In this document: piece by piece, positions 55,886-64,000 of the stretch
Layout of the letters: the number at the start of each line of letters is the position of its first letter
How positions within the stretch are numbered: the stretch's first letter is position 1
Assembly (NCBI GenBank): GCA_963971405.1
Contig: OZ020484.1
Span: 39,268,770 to 39,332,769 of the forward strand
Length of the DNA stretch: 64,000 nucleotides
Reading direction: 5' to 3'
From: Psococerastis gibbosa
Lineage: Eukaryota > Arthropoda > Insecta > Psocodea > Psocidae
Program-made: the position numbers and the translations under genes
Notes under the pieces: generated by a model
Told to the model about the DNA's origin: nothing
What the model saw: the letters and a program-made list of their open reading frames with translations, nothing else
Databases searched by the model: none

Positions 55886-57248
55886 GTAAGTATTTTAAAT
55901 CCTGTTTTTTATTACGACTTCTATCTAAATTAAAACTTTTCGTTGTAGTTATATGGATTTTATATTGGTATTAATGTGGCGTCAAAAAAGGAATCTGACT
56001 AACTAATAAATACAGAAATAATTTCCCTGTAAGCTTCACTCGGAGTTGACAGTTAAAAACAATTATTTAATTTACCTGATAAAGGAGTGATTGAAGTACT
56101 TAAAGCCTAAAGGGATATCTAGGTACAGTATATGGAATGAGTACATACAGTATCTTGTTTTTGGTCGTTCCTACGTACTGACTACTCCGAGTGAGTGCAA
56201 TACTTTGCAATCTAAAACCTTGAAATCAATAGAATTGCTGGTCGCGCAGTAGGTAGTCGTACTGTATGAAATTGTAACTGCCAGCCGTGCTGCCATATGG
56301 TTGGGCCTAGTAGCCTTGTCTTCGCCCGATGTCAAATATTTATTCCATGTGTTGTATTTAAGAATGTAAAAGCTATATATATAGCCAGGTAGCCTTCAAT
56401 CAATATTGTGATTGTCAAATCACATTAGCCTAAGCCCTTAAGTCTTTATATCGTCACATGGTGTATGAAATTATGAATAGACACAATAGGTCTAGTGTCG
56501 TCGAGGGATTACGTCACCGCGGTTATTGATGACATGACAAATGCCCTTCAAAATAGCTAAATACTTCGAAAGCCATCTTGTATTAGCATTCCATCAGTGC
56601 AATACGTTGTTGAGACTTAATAATTAACAAAACTATCAATAGTGATATATGGAATGAAGTTTAGATAAGCTGGGCCTGTGTGGCTCTTCCTATGGAATCG
56701 AACTTGTATTGACCACGTCTACTTCCTAATCCCAGTGTTTTTGGCCCCATTAAACGACGTCAGTGTCGATCTACCCTTTTGTTATTGTAATACCAAACAG
56801 CAATTTCCTTTTTCTGAATTCAAAAGTGTGTGGCGTTACTTTTACTTATAATTTATGACTTATGTTCGATATTTTATGAAAAATTTGTCAATTAACAAAA
56901 TAAAGTAGTGGGGCTCGCCGATCGGCTCTTAATACTACCCAATGTGATTATTATTTAAAAAAAACAATTGACAGTATACTACCTGAGAACGATTTGATGA
57001 CATTTGCAACACTTAAAAATTGAATAAACTCAACTCTAACTAAGAAATAGCTCCAAATGTCATCCTGTCGTGGTTGTGTAGTACTTGGCATCCTCACTGC
57101 GTAGTGACGTCACCAAAGTGCGCACATTCTCAGTATTTTTCCTTCAACTCCTAGGCCTTCCATAACCCAGTTGATGATAGTGACGTGTACATACGGGCCT
57201 TACTATCTCGGTTGTTTTCATTAATATCATATTTCTCTTTCCTTGCAG
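55886..57248. other. Non-coding stretch, nothing recognised
   Basis: AT-rich sequence between two exon-like segments. No repeat family of this window recurs here. Confidence 0.3.
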
Positions 57249-57302
57249 GATAACTTGACAAATGCATACTGGCTGGGGCATTTTCCTTATGACAGCGGAT
57301 GA
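57249..57302 (+). CDS. Exon-like segment with short frame
   Basis: A strong acceptor (TTTCTCTTTCCTTGCAG) is followed by an open frame DNLTNAYWLGHFPYDSG and a stop. Its phase does not agree with the donor at 55885. Unrecognised; possibly an alternative last exon, possibly chance. Confidence 0.2.
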   Translation, partial: DNLTNAYWLGHFPYDSG

Positions 57303-57949
57303 ATTGAGACTTCTGGTTGAGTGAGATTTCAACTTGCATTCTGTTTTCGAGGGTATCTCCAGTTTCGATCAGTAGGATATTATGATTTATAATAGGAGTT
57401 GTTGTGCAGGTAGATGTCGAATTTGATTGGTTCTTGTCGAGCATCTTCATTCGATTGTTGTTCAAAATTCCAGCACTAGCAATTTTGTCCGACTGATATT
57501 ACTCCTGGTATTAGAGAATGAACTACTTTTTGAAGAATTCTGGGCATTACTAATGGGAACACTTGGAATATGCATAATCTCTAATAAGACATTGAAATTT
57601 ACTAGCTGTGCACAATGATAAATAATACTTCAGGTAATACTCGGAACTTCGTCTGCCCCAACCTGGCGTGTTGTGTTAAGAAGTAGAAGCTACCCAACGG
57701 CCCAATTTCTTTTTGTGAATTGTCAGTAAAATATGTTGATTTGTATAAAATAACTTTTTGCATTTTATGGGAGATCAATAAGTCGTGATGTGGGTGAAAT
57801 AATATATTTGAAACGAAATAATTTCTTGAATATTTAAATCAGTATTGAAATGTTGGTGTCCCGAATGGTGGCATGATATGATGTGATGATTCATAAAGAT
57901 ACCTGGCCCAGTGAGAGTTACTTTGGAGTGGTGTTTACATTTTTTTTAG

Positions 57950-58111
57950 GAGTTTAATTTATCGCAACCTGGGACTATTGTGGATTATAAAGGTTTTATA
58001 CATGTGAAGAAGAATGTAGTGGGTGAAAATTCGGTTGAAGCTATAGCGTTTGATTCGAAACTGGTCAATTCTAAAATGATGGATATTTTTACGATGATAG
58101 ATGGGATATAA
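57950..58111 (+). CDS. Exon-like segment with 53-codon frame
   Basis: Acceptor TTTTTTTTAG, then an open frame of 53 codons starting EFNLSQPGTIVDYKGFIHVK and ending in a stop, with a composition typical of soluble protein. No family recognised. Read in phase 0, it does not agree with the donor at 55885. Confidence 0.3.
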   Translation, partial: EFNLSQPGTIVDYKGFIHVKKNVVGENSVEAIAFDSKLVNSKMMDIFTMIDGI

Positions 58112-58611
58112 TTCATCAAGATTCTCTGGCCCAAATATATAATAATCAAATTCTTTACAGTATGTTGAGCACAAACGTCTGTGGAGTGGAGTTTTATATT
58201 TTTAGGAGAAGTGACTGTTAATTGACTAACGATAGTTCATTTTGACGAAGATGATGAAGGCTAAGACGTGAAGAATCAACCTTATATTTTTAAATTATAA
58301 CATTCTTAAAAAATTATTGAAGAATTAACTCAAGAGTAATAGAGAAACACAAGTAAGATCTTCAAATCGATCGAAATTTTACGAAGAAGTGCGGTTACTC
58401 AGATCAATAATTCCTGATGTGTTCTAAATGGGAAATTCATTTAACAATTGACGTGATGTGATTCGTTTAAAAAGTTTGGTTCGTATTCCTTTGTGCGGTT
58501 GTTTTACCTAACCAAAAGTTTTACCGGAGTTTACCATCCTTCCTGCCTGAGGTTGCTAAAAAAAATAACATTTCCGACATAAAGTTACTCTGAAGTCAAA
58601 TTTTGATTATT

Positions 58612-59640
58612 TCAGGCACTCAAAGATACTGTATATTCTTCAGAATAAGAACCGACGTTCACTTACTTTCCTTGTTTACCGTCTGTATAACGCAGATGTG
58701 GATTTTTTCTTTTTAGGAATATATACAAAACTGCACTGAGTCAACTTTACAATGATGTTGATAGCCAGGGGCTAGTAATTTAAAGAATTAACACAAGTTG
58801 CTTTCACTGCGAAAAAAAAGAATTACCATATAAAATGAATCGACAAATAACGTTACATGTTACAGGAGATTAATTAAGGTTTGATGTTCGCCGTCGTGTA
58901 AATAAAGTAGACATTTTTTTTTCCCAGGTCCCGAATGAAATAAATGAAAGTTAATTCATCGTTCTACAAGATCTGGCCAAGATTTTCGTCTGGTCTACCC
59001 CGTACAATTTAAATTGTTTGGCAGGAATTAAGATTAAGAAGGCACGGAGTAGTGAGTAATAAAAGAAGACTTTTGAAACAGCTTAGAAATCGAGAAAAAA
59101 AATAACGTTAAATGTTGCAGGAAAATGAGTAGAAGTCTGAAAAAAATGGATGACGACGATTCTTACAAAAAAAAATTCGCAGATGAAAAGAAACACGATG
59201 CGCCTTAAATATAGCAGTTTTATTTATACCTCGACAATTAGTTGAGATGTTACAGGAAATTTAACCGAAAACGTGAATATAAATGTGGACCATTAGCACG
59301 AAGAAATTTACAAATTTTTTTTACAGGTTAAAAGAAACCTGAGTTTATTTCAAAATGTCGGAAATTTTCATCCATGTTACAGGAAGCTCTGTTGAAATTA
59401 TGCAATGAAATTTTCGCGAGCATTCTACGAGAACTTAACAGCTAATTTTTCACAGGTTATTATAAATTCTTTTTGAAATGTCCAAGAAAAAATATACGAT
59501 TTAAATTCTTGCAGCGAAATGGAAAATAACGTAACCCAAATGTTTCAGGCAATATGGTGGAGTAAATGCCATCATGATAATTTTTATCGCGGGAATGCCA
59601 GTTCCGAACCTGGCATTTTTATTTTAGGTTTCCTTAGGTA
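58612..59640 (+). repeat. Recurrent acceptor-like motif region
   Basis: In about 1 kb the motif T(T/A)(A/T)CAGG, often ATGTTACAGGA or ATGTTGCAGGA, recurs at least ten times at 50-150 bp spacing (for example 58863, 59117, 59252, 59326, 59380, 59452, 59548). The intervals contain stops in all frames that I checked and share no strong identity. AAGGTTTGATG at about 58876 resembles the donor-like motif of the array further right. Confidence 0.4.
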
Positions 59641-59641
59641 C

Positions 59642-61490
59642 TAAAGCAGTAAGACGTACGCACAAAGAATAAAATAAGACTTACAAATAATTATTGGAAG
59701 TAGTATCTGATGCTGATGTCTGGTCTTGCCGTCAATGTTTTACCCATAAAAGTTCTCCCTTTGGTTGACCTGATTAGAGACGAAAAATTGACAATTGATC
59801 TGAAAACTAAACTTACTATCCGCGTACAAGAATATGTCCTACTAACAGACGGTTGTAATAGGATGGAAATGGAGTTTTTAATTATGACAATTGGGTGGAA
59901 AGATTGTATATTTACAGCCTCCTCTTGCTCATCAAGTTCCATTTCAGGTAAATAAGCGTAATGAACTTTAATTACCGTATTTTACTATTGATGTAAATAT
60001 TCTTTAGTATATGGATGATCTACATCTTACTTGTATTTTCTTACATGTATGCACTAAATATAAATGAGTGTTATAGCTTTGTAGGTTGGGGGCAATTTAA
60101 TTGGTTTGTGAATGGCACGTGAAATTTATTCGTGTTCATTTTGGTAGCACTATCAGCTTGGTTTGTCAATTTACTTGTAAGTGCTGCTGCTGTTTCATCA
60201 GCTTCTGATATTATAACCTTCATAGCTTGACCCTGTATTTGCCTTAATCTTGTGCATTAATGTACTACCAATTTATTACCTGCAAGTTTCATTTTTGAAT
60301 AGAACTTGTGTTCTTGCCAATCGTTTTTATGTTGATTGTCAAGGCGTTAACGTATCTCACCCACGAAAAAAATAATAATTAGGGGTGGTTTTAAATTAAT
60401 AGTTGTCCTGAATAAAATTGTTACCTGTATACTTACACTGGGTTATTTAAGATCAATAACAGCCCTGTCTAGCCAAAAAAGGTTCATGTGATTTTATTGT
60501 GTATGTCATTTTATTTTTTTACAGTGAAATTATTTTGACAATATCCCAACATCTCTGCGGTTAGCTATGGAGGACCCTTAAAATATGAAACTATGACGGA
60601 TGACCTTACCCTTCCTTAAAATCGTTATCTGACTGAAAACAAGGAACCAATGGGAATTCATTGCTGAAAATAACATCAGGGAGTTTTTTTCATTTTCATA
60701 TAATTTTCTTATTATTTTCTCTTAATAATTTTACAAGTTAGAGCGTCAAGTGCTCCTTTTTCTCTATTTTATACCAGACATTGTCAATGACATTAACCAC
60801 ATCAATAGTTAAATAATATTATTAACAACAATAATGCGTGTTCAAAAGTTTAATTAGTGTTCATGGGTTTGTTTGCACAGTTTTATAATTTCGTCATTGG
60901 ACCGTCCTTCCTGCTTAATGGCCTTGAAACATTCTATCTGCTGCTTGGTTTTGGAACACGGATGTAATCATATCTATTGACTTAACTGGATAGCTTCGGC
61001 GCATTTAAAAGTGTAATTAGTTTGGGAAACAGCACAATTTTGGAATGCCAGTGTGGAGTAGCTGCGTTTAAACAAGCCCAAGTAGCCGCTGTCGGTGTCT
61101 TCGTTATCAGCATGCATTCTGTGTGTAGCCTGTCTATTACTGGAGTCCGAGAATCGGCGCCAGGTATTCCTGTGTCATTCACTGCCTTGCTTTATTGTTA
61201 ATACTGCATGGAAATATAATATCCATTGTAATGAAAGTAAAAGGGAAAAGCTCATACAGTAATGTAGATTTTGCTTTTTACCCCGGTTGCTGGTTGAGAC
61301 CCGTTTGCCCATGATATATGTTTTGCTGACCACTTGCACAGATGTATTACTACTTAGATACTTCAACTATTGCGTTTTATAGTGATTATCTTCAACTTAA
61401 AGTATTTTCTTGGATAATTTTTTTCTGACACTAGCTATGCCATGACAGTAACTGGCGAAGTGCCTGGGTTATAATTGGTGTTGCGCCCCC
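59642..61490. other. Non-coding stretch between the two acceptor-rich regions
   Basis: An 81-codon plus-strand frame at 59710-59955 is followed by TTTCAG|GTAAAT and could be an exon, but an equally long frame lies on the other strand and I recognise neither. Nothing else seen. Confidence 0.3.
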
Positions 61491-63830
61491 CGTGGGGGGT
61501 GTGTGTAATTATTGTTGTTGTTAACAGTTGTGTTGCTGTGTTATAAGTATGATGGGAGAATGAATTTTGACAATCTCCACGGTTAGAGACGTATAGGGCA
61601 TCATGGACGTTAAGTTACCCAGGATGTATTTTTAATGGCCTGACGTGAGCTGCAGCGGTTTAAGTGGTAAACGCGAGTGGATAAACAGGTATCTTTTATT
61701 ACCAACTTATTATTCAATTGGATGTCTGCTAACATTTAACCCCAACTTGATACCTAGACGACGAAATTTTTTATTTGAAAACAACTTCATTATTATGCAC
61801 TGATGTTTTGATTTTTGGGGTGGGGATTCACGCAAGGTTTCATCACATATTTCTAGAGTTGCTGAATCCCTCCTAAGTGTCAAGACTTCTCTCCAATAGG
61901 CCAAAATATTATAATTTCTGTGGTTATTAAATGAGTACCTCTTACTTGTAATGAGAAAGATTTCACAGAATTTCTTAGTTGTTGTCTTTGTGCTTTGTGG
62001 GAGGGGGGGGGGGGGGGCTTCATTGACCGTTATGACATACTTCTAGTTGTTTCGTTTTTGGCTTTCGTCGACTAGTACACATGCTTTTATCGCAACGAAC
62101 TACGGAAATGGTTCTCTGGCACCGTTTAAGAATTGGACCGGATGTTGAAGGTACTGAAAGAGATACAATTAAATTGCCTTGAACATGGAACACATAATTC
62201 ACTGTCAATAACTTACAGTTGCCCGTATAAATTTTTTTCGCCTAAAAAAAAGACACCTGGCATCAAGTGAGCTGCGTCTGTAAATAATCGAAAAATTTAC
62301 CAGATTATACAGGTAAACAATTTACGATGTTGAAATTTAGGGAGGGGGAATTCTTAATTCGCCATTGTTTATAACTTCCAGTTTCTGAAGTTGCTTCAAT
62401 GAATGTGGCATTCATAGAGAATTGATGTGTACTTCATATTTCACCATGACATCAAACTTCAATGCTTGGGCTTCATAAAAGCACGGAAAATTATCCAGAT
62501 GCGGCAAGTACTTTTTAGGCTTGAATCAAATATGTGAATTTTTAGGGGGGGTGGGAATGTAATTTGCTTTTGAGATATATTTTCAGGTTTCTCAACACCC
62601 GTGTTTATATTGAAATCGAAGACAGCACAACTACGTTTTTTAAGTAAAAGGTTCTCAACCCGTCGACTTGTCTCCTTAGTGATCATTTTTTTGGATATTA
62701 ATGCAATCCCGCTCAAAGTGTACAGACTTCTTCGGGCCCTATCAGAAAAGCAACCCATGAAAGGTTTGATCAATTTATTATTGATTACTGATTGTAGGGG
62801 GGTGGGTATCTTAATTCACCACTTTAATGTATTCTTTCAGTTACCCTAAAAGTCTAGCGGCCATAACGTGATACGGAAGAGTCAGGTATTTTTGAGTTTC
62901 TTCAGCAAATACCTTGTTATTTTGGGGGGTTGGGACGGTAACTGCTGTTCTGCGATGTATTTGCAGGTCACTGGACATTGCGCAAATGAACTCATGCTGC
63001 TTTCCCTACTCCATGGTTTTCGGATGCTCATCCAAGCAGAGGCAAGGAAAGCCAGAAAGGTTTGATGTCACATTCGTGTTACACCAGTCTCAATGTTCGA
63101 GTTCTTGCCTCGACTTTGATGCGTTCTGGCGATCAATCCATTAGCTTGATGAACGCAACTCTTCGCCCATTGTATGTCTCCAGCGCAAATGAAACTCCTC
63201 ACCTAGCCCTTGGCCAATTCAAATTCATTGCGGACCATCAGGTATTTTTTTAAACGAATGAGTACAGTAGCCTTTCTTTGGGGGGTGGGACGGTAATTTC
63301 TGTGCGATATATTTACAGGTTGCTGATCATTGCTTCATGTACCTCTTCAGCTCGACATGCCTTCTTTCATCCCAGTAATAAACGAAGTCTAATGACCAAC
63401 CTCCTCCACTCGAATTTCTGGAATCAAAAGCTAATTTACCAACAAGATACACATCGTTTAGAGTCTTCTTCTCGCCCTTATTAGAAGCAGAAACCGATTA
63501 AAGGTTTGAAGTTAATATCTGGTTATATGTAAATTATTATTCAATTTTGGGGGGGGTGGGTATCATAATTATTTTTTTGGTATGTACTTACAGAGTGTTA
63601 TTTGAAGATTTCCGAATCTCACCAAGAATATCTATAGGCATATTGAAGCGGATGGTCTTTCATTTCGACAGCTGTTCAAGTCTTTCGGACAAAGGTATTT
63701 TTTTTTTTTGTAACTTGAATAGCATGTCGTTGTGGGGGGGTGGGAAGGTAATTGCTCTGCGATGTACTTGCAGGTTGCTAACCCCCTTCTTCATGTGGCA
63801 TGAATGAGCTCGCTGGCACTGTGTCACCAG
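61490..63830 (+). repeat. Array of G-run/acceptor modules
   Basis: At least ten times this stretch repeats a module: a G-run (GGGGGGTGGG), an AT-rich stretch of 25-40 bp, and an acceptor-like TTNCAG. CAG/TAG ends fall near 61528, 61856, 62046, 62381, 62585, 62840, 62966, 63318, 63593 and 63773. Two subtypes tend to alternate: one with GGTAATTNCTNTGCGATGTA before the CAG, one with TATCTTAATTCACC. What follows often begins GTTGCTGA or GTTTCTGAA and stays open for 8-30 codons. Before most modules stands a donor-like CAG|GTATTTTT or AAAG|GTTTGA. The array reaches close to the window edge and may continue. Confidence 0.55.
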
Positions 63831-64000
63831 TCACCACCCTGCACAAATGAGGCGGTTTCCCGTAAATTTTTGGAGTCTAGTCGAATGATGGTCTTAGGGG
63901 ACTGCGGAAGCTTCTTCCATGTGTGGTACCAACAAGTAAGATTACTTAACAATAACGTGCAGCCAAAAATTAACTGACGGTATTTTTGAGAAATTCATTT
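63831..64000. other. Window edge
   Basis: Continues after the last module; CCAACAAG|TAAGATT near 63937 is a possible donor. Nothing else recognised. Confidence 0.2.

Noticed and set aside
59691-59955. 81-83 codon frames on both strands
   Set aside because: A donor-like GTAAAT follows the plus-strand frame, but the acceptor is weak and neither product is recognisable; recorded only as part of the non-coding stretch.
1-64000. CRISPR arrays, operons or tRNA genes
   Set aside because: No regularly spaced identical repeats, no bacterial gene layout, and the only tRNA-like sequences are SINE heads with degraded structure.

Overview
This window is nuclear DNA of an animal, most likely an arthropod and possibly a crustacean. 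The evidence is intron-rich genes with GT-AG introns, two clip-domain serine proteases, a pyrexia-type TRP channel and a MADF-BESS protein, all typical of arthropods. There is no bacterial gene organisation. The species cannot be fixed from the sequence.

I could assemble four multi-exon genes exon by exon, with every splice phase agreeing, and most of a fifth. From left to right they are: a two-exon MADF-BESS gene on the minus strand (1880-3734); a clip-domain trypsin-like protease on the minus strand (6857-14037, first exon not found); a second, structurally unusual clip-domain protease on the minus strand, complete with signal peptide (19950-26286); COQ6, the ubiquinone-biosynthesis monooxygenase, on the plus strand, complete in nine exons (26672-49664); and a pyrexia-type TRP channel on the minus strand (29399-35554) lying wholly inside the 14-kb third intron of COQ6. 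The second protease and COQ6 are head to head with 385 bp between their start codons. The two proteases sit in tandem and probably arose by duplication, with a role in extracellular proteolytic cascades (clotting, melanisation or development). COQ6 is mitochondrial housekeeping and unrelated to its neighbours.

Much of the rest is mobile DNA. There are nine copies of a family built like Helentron-associated elements (HINE/DINE-1 type), several foldback MITE families (one PIF/Harbinger-like with TTA duplications), two hAT-type elements with perfect 8-bp target duplications, two Tc1-like remnants, LINE fragments of at least three kinds, three copies of a tRNA-derived SINE, and one SINE with a 5S-rRNA-like head and 14-bp target duplications. 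Several are nested in each other.

The right end (about 55.8-64 kb) has no gene I can assemble. It holds isolated exon-like segments and, from about 61.5 kb to the window edge, a repeated module made of a G-run, a short AT-rich stretch and a splice-acceptor-like CAG followed by a short similar reading frame. This is the least explained structure in the window.
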